The position numbers were made by a program, and so were the translations under genes. From contig NZ_JAJAGO010000004.1 of NCBI RefSeq assembly GCF_025165795.1, forward strand, positions 372,001 through 436,000: a stretch of DNA of 64,000 nt. Reading direction: 5' to 3'. The notes beneath the pieces are model-generated. The model did no database searches. It was given only the letters and a program-made list of their open reading frames with translations, and had not been told where the DNA came from. Shown one piece after another: positions 1 through 7,834 of this stretch (its first letter is position 1; every line of letters begins with the position of its first letter). This DNA comes from Streptomyces gossypii (GTDB lineage Bacteria > Actinomycetota > Actinomycetes > Streptomycetales > Streptomycetaceae).

Positions 1-859
1 ACCAGCCGTGCATCTGCTGCCGCACCCGGTCGATCTTCCAGGGCGGCATGCCCAGCTCCCGCGCGAGATCACCGGGCCGCATGCCGCGCGGAGCGGAGGC
101 GAGCTTGCCGATCGAACGGACCCCCTGGGCGAGTGCGCTGGTGAGCAGGACCGGGGCGACGCCCGTCGCCAGCGACCATCGCAGGGCCTCAAGGGCTTCC
201 GCCGCCCGGCCCTCCACGGCACGATCGGCGACGGTGAAGCTGGACGCCTCGGCGCGGCCCGTGTAGTAGCGGGCGACGACGGCGTCGTCGATGGTGCCCT
301 CGATGTCCGCGGTGAGCTGGGCGCAGGCGGAGGCCAGCTCGCGCAGGTCGCTGCCCAGGGCGTCGACGAGGGCCTGGCATGCCTCCGGGGTCGCGGACCG
401 GCCCGCCGCACGGAACTCGCCCCGGACGAACGCCAGTCTGTCGGCGGGTTTGGTCATCTTGGCGCAGGCGATCTCGCGGGCACCCGACTTGCGGGCGGCG
501 TCCAGCAGACTCTTGCCCTTCGCCCCGCCCGCGTGCTGCAGCACGAGGGTGATCTCCTCGGCGGGGGACGTGAGATACGCCTTGACGTCCTTCACGCTGT
601 CCGCGCCCAGGTCGTGCGCGGCGAGCACCACGACGACCTTGCGCTCGGCGAAGAGCGAAGGGCTGGTCAGCTCGGCGAGGGTGCCGGGCTGGAGGTCGGA
701 GGCGGCGAGCTCGCGGACGTCCGTGTCCGGATCGCTGGCACGGGCGGCGGCGACCACCTGGCGCACAGCCCTGTCCAGGAGCAGGTCCTCCTGCCCCACC
801 GCGACCGTGACGGGCGCGAGGGGGTCGTCTGCCGCGGGTGTTCTACGAGTTCCGGCCAT
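1..859 (-). CDS. holA: DNA polymerase III subunit delta (clamp loader), 3' end outside window
   Basis: Clamp-loader delta subunit, which opens the beta sliding clamp for loading onto primed DNA. The gene starts at the ATG at 857-859 and runs off the left edge after 286 codons, so the C-terminus is missing. The N-terminal reading contains VTVAVGQEDLLLDRAV, the typical opening of the delta AAA-like domain, then VVVLAAHDLG and the family-typical LRELASACAQLTAD. It ends in the helical collar region (GDLARELGMPPWKIDRV). Actinobacterial holA normally lies next to comEC; here about 4 kb of accessory genes separate the two. Identification is from recognised family features. Confidence 0.93.
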   Translation of the reverse strand, partial: MAGTRRTPAADDPLAPVTVAVGQEDLLLDRAVRQVVAAARASDPDTDVRELAASDLQPGTLAELTSPSLFAERKVVVVLAAHDLGADSVKDVKAYLTSPAEEITLVLQHAGGAKGKSLLDAARKSGAREIACAKMTKPADRLAFVRGEFRAAGRSATPEACQALVDALGSDLRELASACAQLTADIEGTIDDAVVARYYTGRAEASSFTVADRAVEGRAAEALEALRWSLATGVAPVLLTSALAQGVRSIGKLASAPRGMRPGDLARELGMPPWKIDRVRQQMHGW

Positions 860-929
860 CGCTTCACAGCATCCCATGCCCCACTGACAGCGGCGTGCCA
901 CGGCCACGGACAATGGAGGGGTGACCGAC

Positions 930-1160
930 GTGCGACACATTCTGGTGCTCCCCGACCGCGACGCGGCGACGGAGGTGGCCGAGGAGCTGCGCGAGCGGTT
1001 CGGCGTCCGAGAAGAGCCGCAGCTGGTGCGCGAAGCGCTCGCCGGGGAGGACGACGCCGAGGACGCGCAGTGGCTGGTGGTGGTCGAGGACAGCGAGGGG
1101 CGTTACGCGGCGGAGGGGCTGGCGGAGCTGGCGGCGGAGTACGAGGGCTGGCGCGAGTAG
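930..1160 (+). CDS. small acidic hypothetical protein
   Basis: About 76 residues, strongly acidic, reading MRHILVLPDRDAATEVAEEL and then Glu/Asp-rich sequence ending EYEGWRE. An in-frame GTG lies at 921, but the GGAGGG at 915-920 touches it. The GTG at 930 has that Shine-Dalgarno at 9-nt spacing, so 930 is the better start. It is divergent from holA, 71 bp away. I do not recognise a domain; the alternation of hydrophobic and charged residues suggests a small alpha/beta fold. Short conserved Streptomyces proteins of this sort are common next to housekeeping genes. Confidence 0.7.
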   Translation: MRHILVLPDRDAATEVAEELRERFGVREEPQLVREALAGEDDAEDAQWLVVVEDSEGRYAAEGLAELAAEYEGWRE

Positions 1161-1297
1161 CGGGCAGCGGGGGTCGGCGCGAGTCGCGGGCAGCAGGGCG
1201 GCGGCGCACCGGCGGCGGTCCCGGCTGTGCTCAGCCCCGGGGCGTACGCCCTGAGGCTGATGTACGGCTGCCGCGCGCCGCTGTTACGTTGCCGACC

Positions 1298-1762
1298 ATG
1301 GCGGACACCACACTCGAGCCCCGCACCGGGGCCGAACGCAAGCGCGACCTGCTGGACCGACTGCGGACCGAGCACGATGTCTGGGTGGCGTCGGCCGACC
1401 GCGAAGGGGCGCCCTGCCTGGTGCCGTTGTCGCTCCACTGGGACGGCACGTGGATCTGGCTGTCCACCCGCTACGAGAACCCGACGGGGGTCAACCTGCG
1501 GGAGAACGGCGTGACGCGGCTCGCGCTGCAGTCCACCGAGTACGTCGCGATGATCGACGGCACCGTGGAGACCGTGGGCCAGGAGGAGATCGCCACGGAG
1601 ACCGCGGACGCGTTCGCCGCGCGAGGCGGCTGGGATCCGCGCGAGGCGCGGCGGGGCCGCTACGTCTACTTCAAGGTCACGCTCACCGGCGTGCAGGCCT
1701 TCCAGGGCAGGCACGAGCTGCCGGGACGTCATCTCATGGTGGACGGCGACTGGTTGGTCTGA
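1298..1762 (+). CDS. pyridoxamine 5'-phosphate oxidase-fold (PPOX/F420) family protein
   Basis: 154 residues with the split-barrel flavin-binding layout. An N-terminal helix (RKRDLLDRLRTEHDVWVAS) is followed by the strand pair DREGAPCLVPLSLHWDG, then WIWLSTRYENPTGVNLRENG, a typical PPOX stretch in which a ligand-contacting strand is followed by a helix. The fold binds FMN, F420 or haem; the substrate cannot be told. The ATG at 1298 has no obvious Shine-Dalgarno. A TACGTT about 10 nt upstream would allow a leaderless transcript, which is inference. The gene stands alone in a short + strand run. Confidence 0.85.
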   Translation: MADTTLEPRTGAERKRDLLDRLRTEHDVWVASADREGAPCLVPLSLHWDGTWIWLSTRYENPTGVNLRENGVTRLALQSTEYVAMIDGTVETVGQEEIATETADAFAARGGWDPREARRGRYVYFKVTLTGVQAFQGRHELPGRHLMVDGDWLV

Positions 1763-1860
1763 CCGCCGCCCCGCCGGAGCGGGGTGTACGCGTGGTGAAC
1801 CTCTCATGACAGCTCGACTCCCGGGCCCCGGCGTGCACAGAACGTTCGTACGGTTCACCC

Positions 1861-3339
1861 GTGGAGTGGCTGAACGCGGAGAACATACTGGGGACCGCGG
1901 GCGTCGTGGTAACCGTCGCCGTGCTCGCGTACGAGCGGCTGATCCCCGGACTCAAACGGCTCGGCTATCGCGTGCAGATGGACACCGCCATCGGCGGCGA
2001 CACCCAGAACGGCCAGACGGACGTGCGGATCGGGCTGTTCGGGGAAGCCCCGGAGATGTCCGAGGCCTCCCTCGTACTGCTCCGGATCGAGAACGACGGC
2101 CTCAAAGGCATCGGCCAGAACAGCTACGAGACGGACGGGCTCACCGTCACCTTCGCCGGCCGGACCGTGATCGGCGTCGCGGTCACCGAGCCGAACCCCG
2201 ACGACCTCGTCGACAGCCTCACCGCCGACCTCGGCCTCCGGCACGAGGGCAACAAGATCTACATCCCCAAGGTGCCGCTGAACAAGGGCCATCACTTCAA
2301 GCTGCTCGTCCTGCTGAACGGCTCCGGCGTCGGGGGCAAGGTCACCCTCGGCGGGATCATCAACGAGGGCAGCATCAAACGGAACCGTCAGCAGCGGCGC
2401 CCCAGCAACCTGCTGCTCGGCGTCGTCGTCTTCCTCGTCCTCCTCGTCGGCGCCCAGCAGAGCCTGCTGTGGTGGAACCAGAACCAGGCCCCGATCGGCT
2501 GCGCCGAGGGCCGGCTGACCATCACCGGCTCCACGGCTCTCCAGCCCGCCATGGAGGAGATCGGCGCCGCGTACGAGTCCGACTGCCCCGACGCGACCGT
2601 CGATGTGGCCGCCCAGGGAAGCAAGGAAGGGCTCCAACTGCTCGACGCGGAGGGCAGGAAGGCGCAGCGGGCGAACGGGGGAGCCCCGCCGATGGTCGCG
2701 GTCTCGGACGGGCGCGCGAACGGCTATCCGCAGCTCAAGGAGAACCCCGTCGGCGTCGCCGTGTTCGCCATGGTGGTCAACGAAGGCGTCGGCGTGCGGG
2801 AGATCTCCCTCAAGAACCTGCGGAAGCTCTACAGCGGCGAGATCCGCAACTGGCGCGAACTGGGCGGCCGCGACGTGCCCGTCAGGCTGGTGAGCCGCAG
2901 CTCCGGCTCGGGCACCCGGAGCATCTTCCAGGAGAACGTACTCAAGAGCTTCGAGTCGGGCGTCTCGTCGCAGGACTGCGTACGGCAGGACGACCCCGCC
3001 GCGAAGGTGCTGCGCTGCGAACGGAGCAGCACCCCTGTCGTCCTCTCCACGGTGGGACAGACGGAGGGCGCGATCGGCTACGGCGAGCGGCAGGCGGCCG
3101 CCCAGTCGGACGGCGTGACCCTGCTGCGGCTGGACGGGCAGGCGGCGGACTCGGAGACAGTCAGGGACGGCACGTACCCGTTCCGTGCCGCCGAGTACGC
3201 CTACACGTACGGGAGTCCGCCCGCCGACTCCCTGGCCTCCGAGTTTCTCGGCTACCTGGCGGACGGCGCCGCCCAGAACATCCTCCGCACCCACGGCCAC
3301 CTCTCCTGTGCGGGGCTGCAGAGCGCCCAGCTGTGCTGA
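1861..3339 (+). CDS. membrane-anchored phosphate-binding-like (PBP/PstS-fold) protein with two TM helices
   Basis: 492 residues from a GTG. A first hydrophobic helix (about 10-27) is followed by a roughly 150-residue beta-rich domain. A second helix (about 184-204, LLLGVVVFLVLLVGAQQSLL) is then followed by a periplasmic-binding-protein-like domain with the PstS signatures LTITGSTALQPAMEEIG and SRSSGSGTRSIF. In PstS the 'GSGTR' loop contacts phosphate. There is no lipobox and no adjacent pst ABC genes, so this is more likely a sensor or scaffold than a transporter component. The solute-binding domain resembles in architecture, not in close sequence, the one inside the caspase fusion at 24876-27548. 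Confidence 0.8.
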   Translation: MEWLNAENILGTAGVVVTVAVLAYERLIPGLKRLGYRVQMDTAIGGDTQNGQTDVRIGLFGEAPEMSEASLVLLRIENDGLKGIGQNSYETDGLTVTFAGRTVIGVAVTEPNPDDLVDSLTADLGLRHEGNKIYIPKVPLNKGHHFKLLVLLNGSGVGGKVTLGGIINEGSIKRNRQQRRPSNLLLGVVVFLVLLVGAQQSLLWWNQNQAPIGCAEGRLTITGSTALQPAMEEIGAAYESDCPDATVDVAAQGSKEGLQLLDAEGRKAQRANGGAPPMVAVSDGRANGYPQLKENPVGVAVFAMVVNEGVGVREISLKNLRKLYSGEIRNWRELGGRDVPVRLVSRSSGSGTRSIFQENVLKSFESGVSSQDCVRQDDPAAKVLRCERSSTPVVLSTVGQTEGAIGYGERQAAAQSDGVTLLRLDGQAADSETVRDGTYPFRAAEYAYTYGSPPADSLASEFLGYLADGAAQNILRTHGHLSCAGLQSAQLC

Positions 3340-3340
3340 C

Positions 3341-3673
3341 TCAGTCCTCCGTCAGCTTCAGCCCCGCCACACCGCCGAGGATGAGCAAGACACAGCCCGC
3401 CCGGGCCCAGGTCAGCTCCTCTCCGAACGCGGCGACTCCGGCCACGTACACGCCCGCGGCCCCGATCCCGACCCAGACCGCGTACGCCGTGCCCACGGGC
3501 AGGCTCGTGATCGCGAAGGACAGCAGGACGAAGCTGGTCAGCGCGACGGTCACGCCGAGCACGCTGGGCCAGAGGCGCGTGAAGCCCTCGGACTGCTTCA
3601 GGGCGAGTGCCCATACGAGTTCGAGCAGGGCCGCGATCACCAACAGCGTCCAAGCCGCTCCGGACGTCTTCAC
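3341..3673 (-). CDS. gdx: SMR-family efflux protein, guanidinium exporter (Gdx/SugE) type
   Basis: 110 residues with four hydrophobic helices, the length expected for small multidrug resistance proteins, which work as antiparallel dimers coupled to proton import. The conserved membrane Glu sits near residue 18 (LLELVWALALK), and the Gdx/SugE signature SLPVGTAYAVWVGIGA is present. These favour guanidinium export over the EmrE drug type. The GTG start (3671-3673) overlaps the stop of the upstream SDR gene in a GTGA, so the two are translationally coupled. The stop lies 2 bp from the convergent stop of the PBP-like gene. I see no guanidine riboswitch upstream; control is more likely by the nearby TetR. 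Confidence 0.85.
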   Translation of the reverse strand: MKTSGAAWTLLVIAALLELVWALALKQSEGFTRLWPSVLGVTVALTSFVLLSFAITSLPVGTAYAVWVGIGAAGVYVAGVAAFGEELTWARAGCVLLILGGVAGLKLTED

Positions 3674-4416
3674 GCGTTCGTGCCCGCGTCCACCGTGATC
3701 TCGGCGCCGGTGATGTTACGGCCGCCGGGTCCGGCGAGATGGGCGACGGTGGCGGCGACGTCGTCGGGGCTCAAATAGCGTCCGAGCGCGGTGATTCCGC
3801 GTTCGGCGTCGGCGTGCGGGGCGTCGGCCGGGTTCATGTCCGTGTCGGTGGAACCCGGGTGGACGACGTTTGCGGTGATGCCCCGCGGTCCGAGCTCGCG
3901 GGCCAGGCCTCTGGTGAGGCCGCTGAGCGCCGACTTGCTCATGGCGTAGAGCGCGATGCCGGGGACGGGCACGTGGTGGGCGAGGTTACTGCCGATGCTG
4001 ATGACGCGACCGCCTTCGGGCAGATGCGGCAGCGCGGCCTGGGCTGCCAGGAACGCGGCGCGGACGTGGATGGCCAGCGTGCGGTCCAGCTCCTCCCGAG
4101 TGACCTCCTCGACCGGGCCCGCCGGGAAGACGCCCGCGTTGTTGACCAGGATGTCCAGTCGCCCGAATTCGGCGGCCACCTGCCGTACCGCCCCCGCGAC
4201 CGCGGCGGGGTCGGCCGCGTCGGCGGCGATCGGCAGCGCGCGGCGGCCGACGTCCCCGACATCGGCCAGCACCTGCTGCGCCCGCGCCTTGCCGGTGTCG
4301 CTGACGTACGTGAAGGCCACGTCCGCGCCCTCGCGCGCCAGCCGTCGGACGATGGCGGCTCCGATCCCCCGGCTGCCGCCGGTCACCAGCGCCGTCTTGC
4401 CCAGCAGTGCGTCCAT
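3670..4416 (-). CDS. short-chain dehydrogenase/reductase (SDR) oxidoreductase
   Basis: 248 residues, classical SDR. The nucleotide-binding TGGSRGIG is near residue 13, NNAG near 92, and the catalytic Ser (SIGSN) and YxxxK (YAMSK) follow. The C-terminal GAEITVDAGTN is typical of FabG-like enzymes. It reduces a keto group or oxidises an alcohol with NAD(P)H; the substrate is unknown. It is coupled to the SMR exporter by a 4-bp overlap and divergent from the TetR gene, with the palindromic operator between. The likely unit is TetR-controlled SDR plus efflux. Confidence 0.9.
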   Translation of the reverse strand: MDALLGKTALVTGGSRGIGAAIVRRLAREGADVAFTYVSDTGKARAQQVLADVGDVGRRALPIAADAADPAAVAGAVRQVAAEFGRLDILVNNAGVFPAGPVEEVTREELDRTLAIHVRAAFLAAQAALPHLPEGGRVISIGSNLAHHVPVPGIALYAMSKSALSGLTRGLARELGPRGITANVVHPGSTDTDMNPADAPHADAERGITALGRYLSPDDVAATVAHLAGPGGRNITGAEITVDAGTNA

Positions 4417-4446
4417 GTCCCGTGTGCCTCACTTCTGCGTCGATTA

Positions 4447-4470
4447 TTTCTGTGTCAACCAGCACAGAAA
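4447..4470. promoter_or_regulatory. inverted-repeat operator for the TetR-family regulator
   Basis: TTTCTGTG (4447-4454), 8 nt, then CACAGAAA (4463-4470) is a perfect 8-bp inverted repeat in the tetR/SDR divergent intergenic region. A third half site, CACAGAAA, lies at 4520-4527, 18 bp before the tetR start. A separate 10-bp palindrome GGCACGTGCC is at 4475-4484. The layout fits a TetR-type repressor controlling both its own gene and the SDR-SMR pair. Binding itself is inference. Confidence 0.65.
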
Positions 4471-4545
4471 GACTGGCACGTGCCGGAACGCCACGTCAAG
4501 AGATATATTTAACGGGCGGCACAGAAAGTGAGGAGGCACGGAGAC

Positions 4546-5196
4546 ATGACACCGGCAGCACGCGGACGTCCTAGGAGCTTCGACCGCGGCGCAGCCCTGG
4601 CACGGGCGATGGAGACGTTCTGGGAGCATGGCTACGAATCGACCTCCATGACCGCCCTCACCTCGGCCATGGGCATCAACTCGCCCAGCCTCTACGCCGC
4701 CTTCGGCTCCAAGGAGCAGCTGTTCCGCGAGGCGGTGGCGCTCTACGACGCGACCGAGGGCGCATCGGTCAACCGCGCGCTCACGGAGGAACCCACCGCT
4801 CACGCCGCCGTCGCCACGGTGCTCCGCGAGAACGCGCGGGCCTACACCACGGCGGGCAGACCGAGCGGCTGCATGATCGTCCTGGCCGCGACGAACTGCT
4901 CCGAACCCAACGCCGCCGCCCAGGAGTACCTCGCGGAGTGGCGCAGAAGCGGAATCGAGGACCTGACCCGGCGGCTGGACCAGGGCGTACGGGACGGCGA
5001 ACTCCCCGCCGGGACCGACGCTTCGGCGGTCGCCCACTTCTACACCGCTGTCCTCCAGGGGATGTCCGTGCAGGCACGGGACGGCGCGTCCCGGGCGGAC
5101 CTGGAACGGGTCGCGGACCAGGCGATGACGGCGTGGGACGCGGTGACGGCTCAGCGCCGGCGGAGCGCTCCGTCACCCCCGCCCCCGACGAAGTGA
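4546..5196 (+). CDS. TetR/AcrR-family transcriptional regulator
   Basis: 216 residues. The N-terminal helix-turn-helix reads GRPRSFDRGAALARAMETFW, then TALTSAMGINSPSLYAAFGSK, the standard TetR recognition region, followed by an all-helical ligand domain. I chose the ATG at 4546 because AGGAGG at 4531-4536 is 9 nt upstream; an upstream in-frame GTG at 4528 would lie inside the operator half site. It probably represses the divergent SDR-exporter operon. Oddly, its last 416 bp are overlapped on the other strand by the C-terminal extension of comEC. Confidence 0.9.
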   Translation: MTPAARGRPRSFDRGAALARAMETFWEHGYESTSMTALTSAMGINSPSLYAAFGSKEQLFREAVALYDATEGASVNRALTEEPTAHAAVATVLRENARAYTTAGRPSGCMIVLAATNCSEPNAAAQEYLAEWRRSGIEDLTRRLDQGVRDGELPAGTDASAVAHFYTAVLQGMSVQARDGASRADLERVADQAMTAWDAVTAQRRRSAPSPPPPTK

Positions 5197-7834
5197 CGGA
5201 CAGGGCACCGGAGACGTCGGTCCGCAGCACCACCGCGCCCCGTCCGCGGAGCGCGTCGACCGTACGTGGTGCGGGGTGGCCGTACGGGTTGTCCGCACCG
5301 CAGCTGATGAGTGCGATGCGAGGACTGAGGCGGTTCAGCAGGCCGGAGTCCTGATACGACGATCCGTGGTGGGCGACCTTGAGCACGTCCACGGAGGTCA
5401 GCTCCGGGTGCGCGGCCAGCAGCCCGCGCTGGGCGGGCGGTTCGAGGTCCCCGGGAAGGAAGACGGTCAACCCGCCCGTCCGTACGAGCAGGGTGACGCT
5501 GGCGTTGTTGGCCTCGCCGGACCCGGCGGGTAGGCCGCCGCCGTCCGGCCACAGCACCTGCCAGGACACGTCACCGGTGTCACGCCGCTCGCCGGGCCCG
5601 GCCCGGATCAGCGGAACACCCTCCCGCCGGGCGACTCGGCGCACGAACTGCGCCTGATCCCGTGGCTCCTCCAGACGGGTCGTCTGCACCGCGCCCACCG
5701 CCCGGCCTCGCAGCGCACCGGGAAGACCGGCGACATGGTCGGCGTGGAAGTGGGTGAGCAGGAGCAGCGGAATCGTGGTGATGCCCAGCGTACGGAGGCA
5801 GTTGTCGACGGCGTCCGGGTCGGGCCCGGTGTCGACGAGTACGGCTCTGCCGTCGCCCGCCGCCAAGGCGAGGGCGTCCCCCTGGCCCACGTCGCAGACC
5901 ACCAGCCGCCACCCCGCCGGTGGCCAGCCGGTGAGGGTGCGGGTGAACGGCGCCGGGCGGATCAGGGCGAGCAGCAGGAGCAGCGCGCAGGCGGCGCAGA
6001 GCCAGGGATGGCGCGGCAGCCGTGGCGCGAGCACCGTGAGGGTCACGGCCAGCACGGCGAGGAGCAGGGCGCCGGCCAGCGTGTCCGGCCAGCCGATGGC
6101 GGCGCCCGGAAAATCCGCCCCGGTACGGGCGATGGCGGCGATGGCCGCCGTGGGCCACCCGGCCAGCCAGGCGAGCAACTCGGCGAGCGGCATGGCGACG
6201 GGTGCGGTGGCGAGCGTGGCGAACCCCAGCACGGTGGCAGGGGCCACCGCGAACTCCGCCAGCAGGTTGCAGGGAATGGCGACGAGGCTGACATGGGCTG
6301 CCAGCACGGCGACCACCGGCGCGCACGCCGCCTGGGCGGCGGTCGCGGCGGCCAGCGCCTCGGCCGGGCGGCCCGGGACACCCCGGCGCCGCAGAGCCGC
6401 GCTCCACCGTGGTGCGACCGTCAGGAGAGAAGCGGTGGCGAGTACCGAGAGCAGGAATCCGAAGTCGCGGGCGAGCCACGGAAGCCAGAGGACGAGCAGC
6501 AGCACGGCTGCGGCCAGGGCCGGAATGAGCGAGCGGCGGCGCCCCGTGCCGATCGCGAGAATCGTGATCAGGCCGCAGGCGGCGGCCCGCAGGACGCTGG
6601 GCTCAGGGCGGCAGACCACCACGAATCCGAGGGTGAGCAGCGCGGCGAGAACGGCCGTCGTCCGCAGCGGGAGCCCCAGTCGCGGGGCGAGCCCGCGCCG
6701 TTCGGCCCGGGAGGCGACGCCCGGCGGGCCGATGAGCAGCACCAGCAGGACAGTGAGGTTTCCCCCGCTGACGGCCAGCAAGTGGAGCATGTCCGTGGTG
6801 CGGAAGGCTTGTTCGAGATCCTCCGGAATGCGTGCCGTGTCTCCGACGACCAGGCCGGGCAGCAGCGCCCGACGATCCCCGGACAGCCCGTCGGTGGCCT
6901 CCCGGAGCCCGCGCCGCAGGTGTCCCGCCGCGCGTTGCGCGGCGCTGGGCGGCCGGACGACACGCGGTGGCTCCGTGCCTTTGAGGCGCAGCACGGCGAC
7001 CAGGTCCTGGCCGCCCCGCCCCGAACCTCGGGGCGGGACGAACCGCACTTCGGCGCGCAGCCGGGTGGACGGCAGCAGCCGGAGCCAGGCCGCTCGCGCG
7101 GACGGCGGGCCGCGGCTACCGCTGCTCGGGGAACCGTCGCGATCGCCGGTGGAGGACTCACCCCTCCGGTTTTCCGGCCGGGCGGCCGCGGCTTCCCCGT
7201 CCTCCGGGCGGACCATCAGCAGGACGGGAGTACGCAGCCCACCGGTGTCCACGCCGTCGGCCGCGACTCGGCCGAGCTCGGCCGGGACGAGGACGACACC
7301 CGGTGACCGCCGCGGGCCGCGGACCCGGGGGCGGGAGAGGCGAGGATCGCCGGTGACGGTCACCTCGACGGTGCCGTGCGCGTGCGCGGCGGCCAGCGCG
7401 GGGACCGGCCCCCGGTGCAGGTCCGCCGCGTGCAGTGCGGCGGACGCGGCTGAGGCCCCGGCGCAGAGCAGCGTCATCGCGGCGGCGGTGAGCGTCCGCC
7501 GCGTGCGCCGGGAGGGACCGGGCGCAGCCCCTCCCGGCGCAACGGGCGCGGAGCGGGCTGCCGAAGCCGTCGCGTCGGCCCGCCTCCGACGGACGGAGAG
7601 CAGGAGGAGCAGCGCTGTGAGCGCGCCGCATCCCGCGACGCCTGCCGCGGCCTCCCGGCCCGGAGCGCCGAGCGCCATGGCCGCCGCCGCCCAGGCCGCG
7701 AGAGCGGGCGGAACCAGCCGCAGGTCGGCGGGCCCCTCCTGCCGTGGCTCGGCGGCGCCCAGTCCGCTGCCTGCGGCGAGATGGACAGCCGAACGGCGCC
7801 TGGCGCCGGGCCCGGTCACCGGCCCGCCGCTCAC
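4781..7834 (-). CDS. comEC: ComEC/Rec2-type competence protein (DNA uptake channel plus metallo-beta-lactamase domain)
   Basis: 1017 residues. After N-terminal membrane helices and a soluble domain comes the Competence region with many helices, carrying the family string LLAVSGGNLTVLLVLL. A C-terminal metallo-beta-lactamase domain follows (VGQGDALAL, then HFHADH at 695-700, VAHHGSSYQDSG). ComEC forms the inner-membrane channel for single-stranded DNA; its role in Streptomyces is unproven. The GTG start overlaps the comEA stop (GTGA). The conserved part ends near residue 878 (GALSV). The last ~138 residues are Pro/Arg-rich and lie antisense to tetR, which suggests loss of the original stop codon. 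Confidence 0.9.
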   Translation of the reverse strand: MSGGPVTGPGARRRSAVHLAAGSGLGAAEPRQEGPADLRLVPPALAAWAAAAMALGAPGREAAAGVAGCGALTALLLLLSVRRRRADATASAARSAPVAPGGAAPGPSRRTRRTLTAAAMTLLCAGASAASAALHAADLHRGPVPALAAAHAHGTVEVTVTGDPRLSRPRVRGPRRSPGVVLVPAELGRVAADGVDTGGLRTPVLLMVRPEDGEAAAARPENRRGESSTGDRDGSPSSGSRGPPSARAAWLRLLPSTRLRAEVRFVPPRGSGRGGQDLVAVLRLKGTEPPRVVRPPSAAQRAAGHLRRGLREATDGLSGDRRALLPGLVVGDTARIPEDLEQAFRTTDMLHLLAVSGGNLTVLLVLLIGPPGVASRAERRGLAPRLGLPLRTTAVLAALLTLGFVVVCRPEPSVLRAAACGLITILAIGTGRRRSLIPALAAAVLLLVLWLPWLARDFGFLLSVLATASLLTVAPRWSAALRRRGVPGRPAEALAAATAAQAACAPVVAVLAAHVSLVAIPCNLLAEFAVAPATVLGFATLATAPVAMPLAELLAWLAGWPTAAIAAIARTGADFPGAAIGWPDTLAGALLLAVLAVTLTVLAPRLPRHPWLCAACALLLLLALIRPAPFTRTLTGWPPAGWRLVVCDVGQGDALALAAGDGRAVLVDTGPDPDAVDNCLRTLGITTIPLLLLTHFHADHVAGLPGALRGRAVGAVQTTRLEEPRDQAQFVRRVARREGVPLIRAGPGERRDTGDVSWQVLWPDGGGLPAGSGEANNASVTLLVRTGGLTVFLPGDLEPPAQRGLLAAHPELTSVDVLKVAHHGSSYQDSGLLNRLSPRIALISCGADNPYGHPAPRTVDALRGRGAVVLRTDVSGALSVTSSGAGVTERSAGAEPSPRPTPSSPGPRPVPGPPGTRRPVPARTSPGGQRCRSGRPPKRRSRRGVRRPVRPGPAAGSGPRFRFCATPRGTPGRRRWVRSSSSRPGRSCSRSVCPPWCRPARSRGAPWRRRRERWVPP

